From the NCBI RefSeq assembly GCF_001619615.1, contig NZ_LQQP01000016.1, forward strand, positions 124,001 through 188,000: a DNA stretch of 64,000 nt, written 5' to 3'. The notes beneath the pieces were generated by a model. It ran no database searches. It worked only from the letters and a program-made list of their open reading frames with translations, and was not told where the DNA came from. The position numbers and the translations under genes were made by a program. Source of the DNA: Microbacterium sp. T32. Lineage in GTDB: Bacteria; Actinomycetota; Actinomycetes; Actinomycetales; Microbacteriaceae. The number at the start of each line of letters is the position of its first letter. Positions within the stretch are counted from its first letter, which is position 1. Shown here piece after piece: positions 40,227 to 48,501 of the stretch.

Positions 40227-40391
40227 ATGTGGACCGTACTCATCATTCTGCTCATTGCGTGGGCGGTGCTCTCGATCGTGGGGTTCGCGTTCCAGGGATT
40301 GCTCTGGTTGGGGATCATCGGGATCGTTCTGTTCGTCGGCACGCTGATCTTCGGCCTGGTGCGTCGCAGCGTCGCGCGACGCGCTTCCTAG
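40227..40391 (+). CDS. 54-aa hydrophobic membrane protein
   Basis: Encodes 54 aa: MWTVLIILLIAWAVLSIVGF, a second helix LLWLGIIGIVLFVGTLIFGL, and a basic end RRSVARRAS, giving two membrane helices with a cytoplasmic tail. Codon use is coding-like throughout. TACAGT (40214-40219) stands 7 nt before the ATG and there is no ribosome site, so it is probably leaderless. Similar 50-60 residue proteins are common in actinobacteria without known function. Confidence 0.7.
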   Translation: MWTVLIILLIAWAVLSIVGFAFQGLLWLGIIGIVLFVGTLIFGLVRRSVARRAS

Positions 40392-40769
40392 CCCCACCGC
40401 CCCCGGAGCCGTCGGCCGCCACTCACGGCCGCCCCCGTCTGTCAATGGTCGTGCGCTCGGCCCCCGCGAGGGCGTCTGCTGCGCCCATGACCGTCGACAC
40501 CCCGGCTCCGAGCCGGAACAGCATCCCCGCCCACCTCTGCGCGGAGCAGCACCGATCGTCTCGGCGTACTGACGGGAGCGCGATGTTCCCGACACCCGGC
40601 TCGGACCGTTCGCGTCCTAGGCCATCGTCGTCCGCTACATCAACCGTGTCGGCCTGGGCGAACGTGACGTGTTCACGTGCCCGCTCGTCGACCAGCACGG
40701 GCGCCCGCCGATGACCGGCGCGGGAGCCGCCTGAGGTTCGAGCGACCCGGCCGGCGATCGCACGAGAAA
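40392..40769. other. Gene-poor stretch
   Basis: Between the small membrane gene and the tRNA-Arg terminator I see no complete gene I would support. Both strands have short open frames with mixed codon use. The only coding-like segment is the short plus-strand piece at 40621-40734. Confidence 0.5.
40621..40734 (+). pseudogene. Possible gene remnant (37 codons)
   Basis: Directly after an in-frame TAG the plus strand reads AIVVRYINRVGLGERDVFTC, then PLVDQHGRPPMTGAGAA and a stop, with codon use much more gene-like than the surroundings. No ATG or GTG stands at its beginning. It may be the end of a decayed gene. I do not recognise the family. Confidence 0.25.
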
Positions 40770-40800
40770 GGGGCCGCGGGTCTGAACGACCCGCGACCCC
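40770..40800 (-). terminator. Terminator of tRNA-Arg
   Basis: GGGGCCGCGGGTC (40770-40782) and GACCCGCGACCCC (40788-40800) form a 13-bp stem with one G-T pair and a 5-nt loop. On the minus strand it is followed by TTTCTC, 10 nt after the tRNA 3' end. Confidence 0.8.
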
Positions 40801-40810
40801 TCGTCCCTAC

Positions 40811-40886
40811 TGGTGCCCCCGACAGGAATCGAACCTGCGACCTTTGGTACCGGAAACCAACGCTCTATCCCCTGAGCTACGGAGGC
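40811..40886 (-). tRNA. tRNA-Arg (anticodon CCG)
   Basis: The reverse strand folds as a cloverleaf: acceptor GCCTCCG pairs with CGGGGGC, the D arm is GCTCAGGGGATAGAGC, the anticodon stem TTGGT/ACCAA encloses TTCCGGT with anticodon CCG, and the T arm has GGTTCGAATCC. CCA is encoded (40811-40813). It reads CGG codons. A terminator follows directly. Confidence 0.95.
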
Positions 40887-40952
40887 GGACGCTCAAGGTT
40901 AGCATCGCGGCACCGCCGCTCCCGACCCCGGCGGGAGCGAGGCGGAGCGGCC

Positions 40953-41126
40953 TCACTCCTCGCCGATGACTCCGATGCCGGTCGCCTGATGGTCGGCGTT
41001 CGGGTCATCGCCGGACGGCGCTTTGGACTGCTCGTCGACGTCGTTCGTCTGGCTGGGCGCCACCGTCTGGTCGTCGCCGAGGTCCTCGGCGTCGTCAGCC
41101 GGGGCGTTGTCCTGCGGATCGCTCAT
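40953..41126 (-). CDS. 57-aa acidic, probably disordered protein
   Basis: Encodes 57 aa beginning MSDPQDNAPADDAEDLGDDQ and ending GIGVIGEE. It is very acidic, poor in hydrophobic residues, and likely unstructured. AAGGGA sits 8 nt before the ATG. It resembles in composition two other short acidic genes at 48683 and 52294. Function unknown; such proteins are often stress-related in actinobacteria, which is only an inference. Confidence 0.6.
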   Translation of the reverse strand: MSDPQDNAPADDAEDLGDDQTVAPSQTNDVDEQSKAPSGDDPNADHQATGIGVIGEE

Positions 41127-41201
41127 GGTCATCCCTTCCGTTGCGTGACCCCAGCCTTGCAGCGCGAGGCGACCCGGCGGAGAGGCTTGACGACCGCCGC
41201 G

Positions 41202-41642
41202 TCAGCGCGCTCGACCGACCCACCCGCGCAGCCGCGCACCGAGAGGTCGTGTGAGCGAGACGGTGCGACCGTGGGTCGCGACGGTGAGCCGATCGCCGTA
41301 CCTCACCACGTCACCCCGGACGTAGGCGGCCCCGACCGCGACATATGTCCGCAGCAGCATGAAGGCTTCGTCGCGCGTGGAGGTCGCGTCGTCCAGCCGC
41401 GCGCGGTGCCCGGTGTCCACCCGCACCGAAAACCACCGCGTGCCGGGAGTGGAGACGATCGCCCACCGCTCCCCCGTCGACAGGCGGACGAACGCGTCGC
41501 CGTCCGACAGGCCCGTCTCCGACGGGAGGTCGGGATACTCCCCGACGAGTTCCTCGAGAGCGGCCAGCGCCTCGGCAGCCGTGACGAAATCCTCACGCCC
41601 CGCGCTGAGTCCGCCCCACTCGAACTTCCGCTCACCGGTCAT
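41202..41642 (-). CDS. Hypothetical protein coupled to the exonuclease gene
   Basis: Encodes 146 aa from the ATG at 41642, which overlaps the exonuclease stop (ATGA). It starts MTGERKFEWGGLSAGRED, has a helical first third (AAEALAALEELVGEYPDL) and a basic end (RPLGARLRGWVGRAR). No family recognised. The overlap suggests the two proteins are made together. Confidence 0.7.
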   Translation of the reverse strand: MTGERKFEWGGLSAGREDFVTAAEALAALEELVGEYPDLPSETGLSDGDAFVRLSTGERWAIVSTPGTRWFSVRVDTGHRARLDDATSTRDEAFMLLRTYVAVGAAYVRGDVVRYGDRLTVATHGRTVSLTRPLGARLRGWVGRAR

Positions 41643-42874
41643 GGCTGCCCCAGCAGGTCGCGCAGCCATGCTTCGCCGACCACGGGGATGCCGTAATCCC
41701 GGGCCTTCCGCGCCTTGCCCGACAGCGAATCGGGGTCTGCCGCGACGACCACGGCGACGCGCTTGGTCACGTCGGCTTTGGGCACGTATCCCGCAGCCCG
41801 GAGATCGTCTTCCCACTCCGACCGCACCCGGGACATGTCCCCGGTGAGCACGATCTCGTCGCCGGGCGCGAGCGCGAATCCCTGCAGCACGACAGCGGGC
41901 GATGAGGTCAGCCGCACGTCGCGTGTGGACAGCACCTCATCACGGAGAGCGTCCGGGATGTCGAGGAGAGCGGCGACCAGCTCGAGATCGCCCGCCTCGT
42001 CCTTGGTCAGGATGCCATCGGCCCACGCCGCGTGCCCGAGGGCGATGAAGTATTCCCGGTGCAGCCGAAGCGCGGTGTCCCGGCCGATGCCGGTCCGGTC
42101 GGCGAGTGCCACCAGCTCGGCCTTCTCGTGCTCCGACAGGTATCTGTCGATCAGGCAGCGGTCGATGAGTGCGAGGTACTGCGCCTGCTCTTCGGTGTCG
42201 GAGACATCCGGGATCCGCACGACGATCCGTTCAAGGAAACTGACCGCCGTCGCCGCGGTGGACCCTCGCGCGAGCCACTGAGCGCGTGGCGCCGTCAGTT
42301 CGGGGAGCACCGGAGCAGCCGCGAGCATCTCCGACCATTCCGAGCCGGGGGAACTGGCGAGGAAGGCTTCCAGGAGACGCGCAGTCGCGAGCGCGTCGAC
42401 CGAGGCGCGGTGCGCCCCGTCGAGGGGGATGCCGAAAGCGTCGCAGCAGTCCGCGAGGCTCAGACCACCGCCCAGATGCCGACGGGCGAGCAGCATCGTG
42501 CACGCCGACACCCACGGGTCTCCGCGCCAGTAGTCGAGGCGGTCCAGTTCGGCATCCAGGAATCGCAGATCGAACGACGCGTTATGAGCGACGATGACGC
42601 GGCCGGAGAGGAGCTCGATCAGCTGCGCCGCCACCTCCTCGAAGATCGGCGCGCCGAGGATGTCCTTCGCGGCGATGCCGTGGATCCGCTGCGGTCCGAG
42701 ATCACGCCGCGGGTTGATGAGCGTGTCCCACTGCCCGGTGACGATGCCATCCGGATCGACGTGCACGACGGCGACCTCGACGGCACGGTGGTGATATTCC
42801 GGCAGCAGACCCGTCGTCTCGAAGTCGATGACAGCGAAACCGGGGCCTGCGACGGGCGCGGGAGCTAACCACAT
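41639..42874 (-). CDS. DnaQ-like 3'-5' exonuclease with C-terminal BRCT domain
   Basis: Encodes 411 aa from the ATG at 42874. The DEDDh exonuclease motifs are present: FAVIDFETTGL (Exo I), IVAHNASFDLRFLDAEL (Exo II) and GAHRASVDALATARLLEAFL (Exo III with His and Asp). The middle ~120 residues are helical. The C-terminus (EIVLTGDMSRVRSEWEDDLRAAG ... VAADPDSLSGKARKARDYGIPVVGEAWL) is a BRCT-like domain. The architecture matches actinobacterial DnaQ/epsilon-like proteins thought to act in DNA repair. TACGCT lies 6 nt before the ATG, suggesting a leaderless mRNA. Confidence 0.88.
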   Translation of the reverse strand: MWLAPAPVAGPGFAVIDFETTGLLPEYHHRAVEVAVVHVDPDGIVTGQWDTLINPRRDLGPQRIHGIAAKDILGAPIFEEVAAQLIELLSGRVIVAHNASFDLRFLDAELDRLDYWRGDPWVSACTMLLARRHLGGGLSLADCCDAFGIPLDGAHRASVDALATARLLEAFLASSPGSEWSEMLAAAPVLPELTAPRAQWLARGSTAATAVSFLERIVVRIPDVSDTEEQAQYLALIDRCLIDRYLSEHEKAELVALADRTGIGRDTALRLHREYFIALGHAAWADGILTKDEAGDLELVAALLDIPDALRDEVLSTRDVRLTSSPAVVLQGFALAPGDEIVLTGDMSRVRSEWEDDLRAAGYVPKADVTKRVAVVVAADPDSLSGKARKARDYGIPVVGEAWLRDLLGQP

Positions 42875-42928
42875 GCGCCGAGCGTAACGCGCGCGTCGGA
42901 CCTGGGCTCGCTCGCGATCATCCCGATC

Positions 42929-43156
42929 GTGAACACCGTCTTCCTCGTCAAGGTCGCGGGCTACTCGGGCTGGATGACGCTGCTCTACCTCATCCCGATC
43001 GTCGGCCTGATCTTCCACATCATCGTGTCGATCCGGGTCGGTCGCGCCTTCGGCCACGGCGGGTTCTTCTCGTTCTTCCTGCTCGTGGTGTTCTGGGTCA
43101 TCGGCTACCTGATCCTCGCCTTCAGCGACGACCGGTACCGCCCCGAGCGCATCTGA
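42929..43156 (+). pseudogene. Truncated DUF5684-like membrane protein gene
   Basis: Encodes 75 aa if it starts at the GTG at 42929: NTVFLVKVAGYSGWMTLLYL and two further hydrophobic segments (IPIVGLIFHIIVSIRVGRAF, FFSFFLLVVFWVIGYLILAF). Codons upstream of the GTG (DLGSLAIIPIV) still read as family-like sequence. There is no start codon there, and a TAA lies at 42866. The full-length relative at 10109 has at least one more N-terminal helix. The exonuclease promoter sits in the same bases. It is either a remnant or a protein with an unusual start. Its TGA abuts the TCA stop complement of the next gene. Confidence 0.55.
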
Positions 43157-45712
43157 TCAGGCGGCGGCGGCCCTCTCGCGAGCCGAGGCGCGCAGCCCCG
43201 CCGCGATCCGCGCGGCGCGCGCGACCGTCAGACCCGGCGCGTAGCAGCGCATGAGGGCCAGTCCGATGGCGGGAAGCTGCGCCGGGTCGGGGTACACCAT
43301 CCACATCGGCGCGAAGTCCGGCTGGAACTTCTTCTTGAAGTTCGCCAGCGACCGGAACCCGTACGCGGGTTCGAGCAGCACGCTCAGCTGACCGAGGAAG
43401 CGCTCCACGGCATCCGGTTCGACCTCCGATGCGTCGCGATGGAAGGCGAGCGGCGAACCCGACAGGCTCAGGACGGTGCAGCCTTCCGCTCGGAGCCGCT
43501 CGACGACGGCGCCGATGACGAACTCCATGACGCCGTTCATCGCGTCGTGGCGGCGGCGCATGACGTCCAGGGCGTATCCCTGAACCCCGGATGCCGCGTG
43601 CACGGGGATCCAGCTCGTCACCGCCACGACCCGCCCCTGCACGTCGCGCGCGATCATCAGGCGAACGGCGGGGTCCGTCATCTGCTCCACGCCGCCGAGC
43701 GTGAATTCCATCTCGGGAATGGTCTTGTCCGCGACCCACGCCTCCGAGATCTCACGGATCTGTGCGCGATCACGGAACGACAGCTCCGCCCACGTGGTCC
43801 ACTCCGCGCGCACGCTCTCTCGCGCGGCGCGGTGGGTCGCCGTGCGCACGTCCTGCCGCTTCTTGCCGGCGGGCGTCCACGTGGCGGGGTCGAGTCGCGC
43901 TTCCTCGGCGACCTGCGTGCTGCTCCAGCCGAGTCCGTCGAGCGCGGCGTTCTCGGCGTCGTCGACGCTGTAGAAGACCGGCGTCCAGCCGCGTTCACCG
44001 CAGAAGTCCACGAATGCCCGCGCGACGCTCGGATCGAACCGGTCGCGCCCGAAAGCGCCACCCAGGGTCACCGCGATGCGTCCGCGGACGCGGTACGCGA
44101 TCGCCGCGTCGACGTCCGGCGCGAACCAGTAGGCGTTGCCGGTCCAGGTCGTCATGAACGACAGCGCTCCGCCGCCGCCGCGCTCGAGGACGGCGCGTGC
44201 CCGCGCGCGGTCCCCGGAGTGCGCGGCCGATCCCGGGCTCAGGACGAACCGGATGGAGGCGATGACGCACACGGTCCAGAAGATCGCCGAGGGAAGGTAC
44301 CAGAGCGCCTGCGCCCACCCCGTCGTCGGAACGAAGGCGATCGACTCGGTGGGGAGGAGCGAGGGCGGGAGAAGCCTCAACAGGGTGGCGCGGAAGATCG
44401 CCGCGGGCCCGGGCTCGGGGCTGAAGTGGTGCGAGAAGGCCATGGTCCCCACGAACGCCGTCACCAGGGCTCCGACGCCCGCGAAACCGACGGTCCCGAG
44501 GAACAGGGACCGCGCACCGGGTGCGGATCCGACCCGCGCTGCGCGCCGGAACACGAAGAGCGTCACGGCGACGGCGAGCGGGACGAGCGCGCCCACCGCC
44601 ACCCCGACCAGGATCTGCCACACCGCGGAGGCGGCATCCGCATCCCGCGTGACGGCGAGCGTCGCGAGGGTGTCGGGCTCGGTCACGGCGAAGACGTACA
44701 CCATGCCCACGAACACGAGCAGGTTCACCGCGATCGCGATGCCGAGCGCGCCGCGGCGCCCGCGCAGGATGCCCCAGGATGCCACGAGCAGCACCGCCAG
44801 CGGGAGGGCGGCGATCCAGCCCGCGGACGCCTGCAGCGGACCCGTCGTCCAGCCACCGGCGGGGCACGCGAGCAGTTCCGACCCGGCCACGCAGACACGC
44901 CCGTCCACGACGATGAGCGGGTCGTAGGACAGCCAGCCGTACACCGACAGCAGACCGGCGCCGCTCCCCCACATCGTGGCGATCAGCGGGCCGACGGCCG
45001 TCACCGCGGTGAGGGCCGCCAGCAGGACGCGCGTCTCGTGATGGGAGCTGCGGTGGACCCGCAGCGTCACGGGCCGGCCGCCCAGGACGACGCCGAGCGC
45101 GAGACCGACCGGGAGCGCGATCAGCGTGTAGAGGTCGCTGGCGGATGCCGAGTAGAGGAAGAGCGTCACCGCGATCACGGCGCTGGCCCACCGTACCCGG
45201 CGTCGCCACAGCGCACCGACGAACCCGCTCGCGGTCATCGCGACGACCAGCAGCGCGGCGACCGGCGGAGCACCCGTGAACACCTCGGAGTTCAGCGGCA
45301 GACCGGGGAGGAAGGCGCTCTCGACGGCACCGATCACCAACCCCGCCACGGAGGTCGTCAGTCCACCGGCGAGGTAGGCGACGAGCAGGCGACCGGATCC
45401 GATGACCCGTTCGGCGAGACCGCCGACGACGAGGACAGCGAGGATGACGACCGGAAGCAGCGCGGGACGGTCGACCGTGAAGATGCTCCGTGCCAGTTCG
45501 CGGAGGTCGAACGGCCCATCGCCGACGAGCACCGCCCCGCGGAACTGCACGAGACTCACCAGCAGGATGGCGGCCGCGAGGGCGACGGTGGTCCGTGGCA
45601 TCCACCTCCGCTCTCGGGAGGAGCGCGACGCGAGGACGGGCGCGGAGTCCGTCCGCGGGTGCGCGGGCGCCTCGGCGCGGGGTGGGGCGGGAGTGACGGC
45701 GGTCGGCGGCAT
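43157..45712 (-). CDS. Large membrane protein with DUF2156 (MprF/LysX-like) transferase domain
   Basis: Encodes 851 aa. Residues ~40-500 contain about 12-13 membrane helices, with a rhomboid-like stretch near the front (SGRLLVAYLAGGLTTSVAGL). Residues ~520-850 are a DUF2156 domain, the GNAT-like transferase fold of phosphatidylglycerol lysyltransferases: FMTTWTGNAYWFAPDVDAAI, RGRIAVTLGGAFG, and FRSLANFKKKFQPDFAPMWM. The expected role is aminoacylation of membrane lipid with a tRNA-borne amino acid, giving resistance to cationic peptides, but the amino acid and lipid are unknown. CGGAG precedes the ATG. Confidence 0.85.
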   Translation of the reverse strand: MPPTAVTPAPPRAEAPAHPRTDSAPVLASRSSRERRWMPRTTVALAAAILLVSLVQFRGAVLVGDGPFDLRELARSIFTVDRPALLPVVILAVLVVGGLAERVIGSGRLLVAYLAGGLTTSVAGLVIGAVESAFLPGLPLNSEVFTGAPPVAALLVVAMTASGFVGALWRRRVRWASAVIAVTLFLYSASASDLYTLIALPVGLALGVVLGGRPVTLRVHRSSHHETRVLLAALTAVTAVGPLIATMWGSGAGLLSVYGWLSYDPLIVVDGRVCVAGSELLACPAGGWTTGPLQASAGWIAALPLAVLLVASWGILRGRRGALGIAIAVNLLVFVGMVYVFAVTEPDTLATLAVTRDADAASAVWQILVGVAVGALVPLAVAVTLFVFRRAARVGSAPGARSLFLGTVGFAGVGALVTAFVGTMAFSHHFSPEPGPAAIFRATLLRLLPPSLLPTESIAFVPTTGWAQALWYLPSAIFWTVCVIASIRFVLSPGSAAHSGDRARARAVLERGGGGALSFMTTWTGNAYWFAPDVDAAIAYRVRGRIAVTLGGAFGRDRFDPSVARAFVDFCGERGWTPVFYSVDDAENAALDGLGWSSTQVAEEARLDPATWTPAGKKRQDVRTATHRAARESVRAEWTTWAELSFRDRAQIREISEAWVADKTIPEMEFTLGGVEQMTDPAVRLMIARDVQGRVVAVTSWIPVHAASGVQGYALDVMRRRHDAMNGVMEFVIGAVVERLRAEGCTVLSLSGSPLAFHRDASEVEPDAVERFLGQLSVLLEPAYGFRSLANFKKKFQPDFAPMWMVYPDPAQLPAIGLALMRCYAPGLTVARAARIAAGLRASARERAAAA

Positions 45713-45847
45713 GAGGGCTCCGATGGGGTGAGCGTCGATCGCGGGAATCGATCCGACGACTCATCGTCCCTGTCACGCCGGGCGGACGTCATCCACCCTC
45801 GGGTGTATCCGACCCCGCTGAGCGGCGGGGGCCGGTCGACGGGAGAC

Positions 45848-46480
45848 TCAGGAGGAGCGGAAGACCTCGACGGCCTCGGGACGGTCGGTCGAGGCGGCGA
45901 TGAGAGCGACGACGCCGAGGCCCAGCGTGGGGGCGAGCAGGCCGATCCTCCCGATCGCGCCCGCGGCGACCATCACGCTCTGGTCCGCACCCGCCGCACC
46001 CAGGGCGGTCAACACGCCCTGGATCAGCACGGCGCAGCCGACGCTGATTCCGAGCGCCCACATCGGCGCCCACCGCCAGCGCGCGGGAACCGCGCCGAGC
46101 CGGGCGATCTGCGTCGCCGCGATCACGCCGGCCGCGATGGACACAACCGATGCACTCAGCGACAAAGCGAAGGCCGTCCACGCGGTGGAGTCGTCCGCCG
46201 ACACCACCCGCGGCGAGGCCACGTTGTAGGCGAGGTTCACGACGAGCGGAGCGAACGCAAGGACGACGAGAGCGGACACCCCGAGCGGCCGTCGAGCCAC
46301 GACGCTCGCCGCGCGGCTGAACCCGAACGCGAACACCAGGATGCCGAGTGCCCACGACACGTCGATCACCAGCTGCATCGCGTACCCCGGACCGATCACC
46401 TGCGCTCCGCCGAGGGTGAGGAGACCGCAGACCCCCAGCAGGATGCCCCCGACACGCCACGTCACGCTTCGCTTCCCCAT
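45848..46480 (-). CDS. Six-helix membrane protein, unknown function
   Basis: Encodes 210 aa with about six hydrophobic segments (GGILLGVCGLLTLGG, LVIDVSWALGILVFAFGF, LGVSALVVLAFAPLVVNLAY, AFALSLSASVVSIAAGVIAA, WALGISVGCAVLIQGVLTAL, IGRIGLLAPTLGLGVVALIA). No family recognised. TAGAGT (complement of 46487-46492) is 6 nt before the ATG, suggesting a leaderless mRNA. Confidence 0.7.
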   Translation of the reverse strand: MGKRSVTWRVGGILLGVCGLLTLGGAQVIGPGYAMQLVIDVSWALGILVFAFGFSRAASVVARRPLGVSALVVLAFAPLVVNLAYNVASPRVVSADDSTAWTAFALSLSASVVSIAAGVIAATQIARLGAVPARWRWAPMWALGISVGCAVLIQGVLTALGAAGADQSVMVAAGAIGRIGLLAPTLGLGVVALIAASTDRPEAVEVFRSS

Positions 46481-46512
46481 GGCCCCACTCTACGAAAGGG
46501 CCGTCGCTCGTG

Positions 46513-46866
46513 TCAGGCTTGCGTCGGCTGGTCGAAATCCCAGTCGACCGGCTCGTCCTCTTCGTCGGATGCCGGCTCCACCAGGCGGAGCGACGAACGC
46601 GGGAAGAGACGGTGGTTGCGCAGATCCTCGGCGGACTTCGCGAAGTCGGGCTCCTCGCCCGACCACTCCACCGGCGCGGAGAGCACGTCGTTTCCGACGC
46701 CGATCACGAGTTCCGCCTGCGCGACCTTCTTGTCCTCGGTGACGATGGGGATGCTGACGGCCTCCGCCTGCCCCTCCTTCGCCACCGCGGCGGTCAATTC
46801 GACGAGCGACGTCGCGACGTCATCGGTGGTGATCACGGTTTCTCCGGCATACGTCACGCATCTCAT
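46513..46866 (-). CDS. Small acidic hypothetical protein
   Basis: Encodes 117 aa (start ATG 46866; a GTG at 46857 before TYAGETVITTDD is possible). It contains MRCVTYAGETVITTDDVATS and later PVEWSGEEPDFAKSAEDLRN, and ends in a very acidic tail (ASDEEDEPVDWDFD). No family recognised. The leader GACGCTGGAGGCATGA is identical to that of the unlinked gene at 52294. The GGAGG is too close to the ATG to be a normal ribosome site, so GACGCT may instead act as a -10 for a leaderless message. Confidence 0.6.
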   Translation of the reverse strand: MRCVTYAGETVITTDDVATSLVELTAAVAKEGQAEAVSIPIVTEDKKVAQAELVIGVGNDVLSAPVEWSGEEPDFAKSAEDLRNHRLFPRSSLRLVEPASDEEDEPVDWDFDQPTQA

Positions 46867-46940
46867 GCCTCCAGCGTCGCCCGTCCGGCGGGACAGGAGG
46901 GGGCGGCTTGCGCGGGCCTGACCGGTGGGATACGCGTTCT

Positions 46941-47120
46941 TCAGTCGCGCCGCTGCGCGGACCGGAACATGCGGGCATCCAATTCGAACCATACGGCGCG
47001 CACGGTTTCGAACTCGGCGAACCGTTCGGGCGCCGGTTCGTCGAGACTCAGGCGATAGCCGCGCGGCAGGTCATCCACATGCTGTCCGTCGCGCGGGCCG
47101 CCGACGAGCACGTAGATCAC
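46941..47120 (-). CDS. 59-aa small protein coupled to marR
   Basis: Encodes 59 aa from a GTG overlapping the marR stop as GTGA: VIYVLVGGPRDGQHVDDLPR, then GYRLSLDEPAPERFAEFETV, ending RSAQRRD. Coding-like throughout. It resembles short phage- and actinobacterial proteins that begin with a GGPRDGQ motif, but I would not name a function. Co-translation with MarR suggests a linked role. Confidence 0.6.
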   Translation of the reverse strand: MIYVLVGGPRDGQHVDDLPRGYRLSLDEPAPERFAEFETVRAVWFELDARMFRSAQRRD

Positions 47121-47671
47121 GGCGACGCGTGGGATCCCGCGTCGACGGCCACGCCGTCGACAGCATCACTCATCCGGTGGAGGAAGTTCACGACGACGTC
47201 GGACTCTTCCGGCGACATGTCGATCACGGCGGCCAGCATGCGGTCGTGCATGTTGCCGAGGGTCTGACGGACCTCCGCGTGGGCGCGGTCGGTCGCCTGG
47301 ACGAAGATGCTGCGGCGGTCGTCGGGGTTCGCCACGCGCGTGATGTGACCCGAGCGCTCCAGCCGATCGAGGATGGCGGTCGTGGACGCCGTCGAGAGCC
47401 CCAGATGACGCGTGAGCTCACCCGGCCGCACCTGTCGATTCGGCTCGCGCAGCAGGTAGCGCAGAACGAGGAGTTCGTTCTCCCCCATCGACATCGACTC
47501 ACGCGTGCGACGACGCATCGCAAGCTCTGCCGCCCGATAGACGCGAAGGGCCTCGAGGACGGCCTTGGTGCGGACGCGCCGATCGGCCGGCTCTTCGCCG
47601 TACCAGTAGGTGTCCGCCTCGCGAGATTCGCCGGGAGCGAGGCTCGGCGACACCGCACGCATGTCTGTCAT
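47117..47671 (-). CDS. MarR-family transcriptional regulator
   Basis: Encodes 184 aa. The winged-helix is at residues ~60-140: ENELLVLRYLLREPNRQVRP, LTRHLGLSTASTTAILDRLE (recognition helix) and HITRVANPDDRRSIFVQAT (wing). MarR proteins bind short palindromes and release them on binding small phenolic or oxidising ligands. A promoter (TTGTCG, 17 bp, TATGAT) and an overlapping palindrome in the divergent region imply autoregulation and control of the plus-strand genes from 47787. Confidence 0.9.
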   Translation of the reverse strand: MTDMRAVSPSLAPGESREADTYWYGEEPADRRVRTKAVLEALRVYRAAELAMRRRTRESMSMGENELLVLRYLLREPNRQVRPGELTRHLGLSTASTTAILDRLERSGHITRVANPDDRRSIFVQATDRAHAEVRQTLGNMHDRMLAAVIDMSPEESDVVVNFLHRMSDAVDGVAVDAGSHASP

Positions 47672-47700
47672 GGTGGTGGCCCCTTGCTCTCGATCCCCCG

Positions 47701-47733
47701 ATCATACAACGAAACAAATAGTTCGACAAACTA
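47701..47733. promoter_or_regulatory. marR promoter with MarR-type operator
   Basis: On the minus strand TTGTCG (47729-47724) and TATGAT (47706-47701) are 17 bp apart, about 30 nt before the marR ATG. TAGTT-CGACA-AACTA (47719-47733) is a perfect dyad covering the -35. On the plus strand TTCGAC (47722-47727) could be the -35 of the divergent gene, with TATGTT (47747-47752) as -10. This is one of the most AT-rich spots in the window. Confidence 0.7.
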
Positions 47734-47786
47734 GTTACTAAGCGAGTATGTTCTTCATGCAGCTAAAGCAACGAAGGGAGTTTCTC

Positions 47787-48155
47787 GTGGGTCACCTCTA
47801 CTACGGCACCACGCCGGAACCTGTCCGCATCCCGGACCGCCTCCTCGCGCACATCAAGGTGGTCGTCGCGACCAAACTCCGTCGCGGCGAGAGTTTCACG
47901 ATCAGCTGGACGCACGTCGACGGCACCCCCGGTCGCTCCACCCTGTGGCTGCAGCCCGCGATCCCCCTCCGATTCGTCTTCGAGAGCGCGGAGCCGGAGC
48001 AGCTCCACTCCCCGACGCTGAAGGACATGGCCGACATGGCCAACTCCTCCGCGGGCCTCATCGTGGCGCTCGACATCGAGATCCCCTCCGCGACCGCTCC
48101 CGCACGCACCTCCACGTCGGCGCCTCGGCGCACGACCCTCCGATCGGCGGCGTGA
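47787..48155 (+). CDS. DUF7882-like small protein
   Basis: Encodes 122 aa from a GTG at 47787 preceded by GGGAG with 6-nt spacing; an upstream ATG frame adds residues without a ribosome site. It contains LAHIKVVVATKLRRGESFTI, then PGRSTLWLQPAIPLRFVF and DMANSSAGLIVAL. This pattern is that of a small protein family common in Microbacteriaceae (from memory DUF7882, sometimes misnamed as a ligase fragment) with no proven function. The tail is Ala/Thr-rich. It lies divergently from marR and is probably under its control. Confidence 0.7.
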   Translation: MGHLYYGTTPEPVRIPDRLLAHIKVVVATKLRRGESFTISWTHVDGTPGRSTLWLQPAIPLRFVFESAEPEQLHSPTLKDMADMANSSAGLIVALDIEIPSATAPARTSTSAPRRTTLRSAA

Positions 48156-48156
48156 C

Positions 48157-48501
48157 GTGTCCATCTCGACGACGGCGGCCTCGCTCGTCCCCCTCGCGGC
48201 CCCGCGCGTCCTGTGGGCCAAGGTTGATTCCGGCTTCTGGGTGGCGCACCGTGGCGGCGAGTACTACGGCTGCGTCGACAGCGTGACCGGAGGCTTCGTC
48301 GCGCGCGACGCGCACGGCGTTCCGATCGGCCGCTACGACACTCTCGAGAAGGCCAAGGGCTCGCTCCGCTCGACCGAGGACCCGGCGGATGCCGAACGGC
48401 GGCGTCGCACCGAACGGGCGACCGTCGTGCTGGCCACCGCGGCCGGCAGTGCCGCCCTCGCGTTCGCCTTGACCGCCGGCGCGCTCGCGCCGTACCTGTG
48501 A
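48157..48501 (+). CDS. Small protein with C-terminal membrane helix
   Basis: Encodes 114 aa from a GTG one nucleotide after the previous stop. The globular part contains VLWAKVDSGFWVAHRGGEYY and GYIGRYDTLEKAKGSLR-like sequence (VPIGRYDTLEKAKGSL). A basic segment (RRRRTERA) precedes one membrane helix (VVLATAAGSAALAFALTAGAL). No family recognised. It is the middle gene of a tight three-gene set under the MarR-type promoter. Confidence 0.65.
   Translation: MSISTTAASLVPLAAPRVLWAKVDSGFWVAHRGGEYYGCVDSVTGGFVARDAHGVPIGRYDTLEKAKGSLRSTEDPADAERRRRTERATVVLATAAGSAALAFALTAGALAPYL

Noticed and set aside
40423-40698. 91-codon minus-strand open frame in the gene-poor stretch
   Set aside because: Mixed third-base composition with many rare codons, and it overlaps a more coding-like plus-strand segment.
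43439-46921. A 1,160-codon plus-strand open frame opposite the DUF2156 and membrane-protein genes
   Set aside because: Its composition (Arg/Gly/Asp/His-rich, no family pattern) is that of an antisense frame to the real minus-strand genes.
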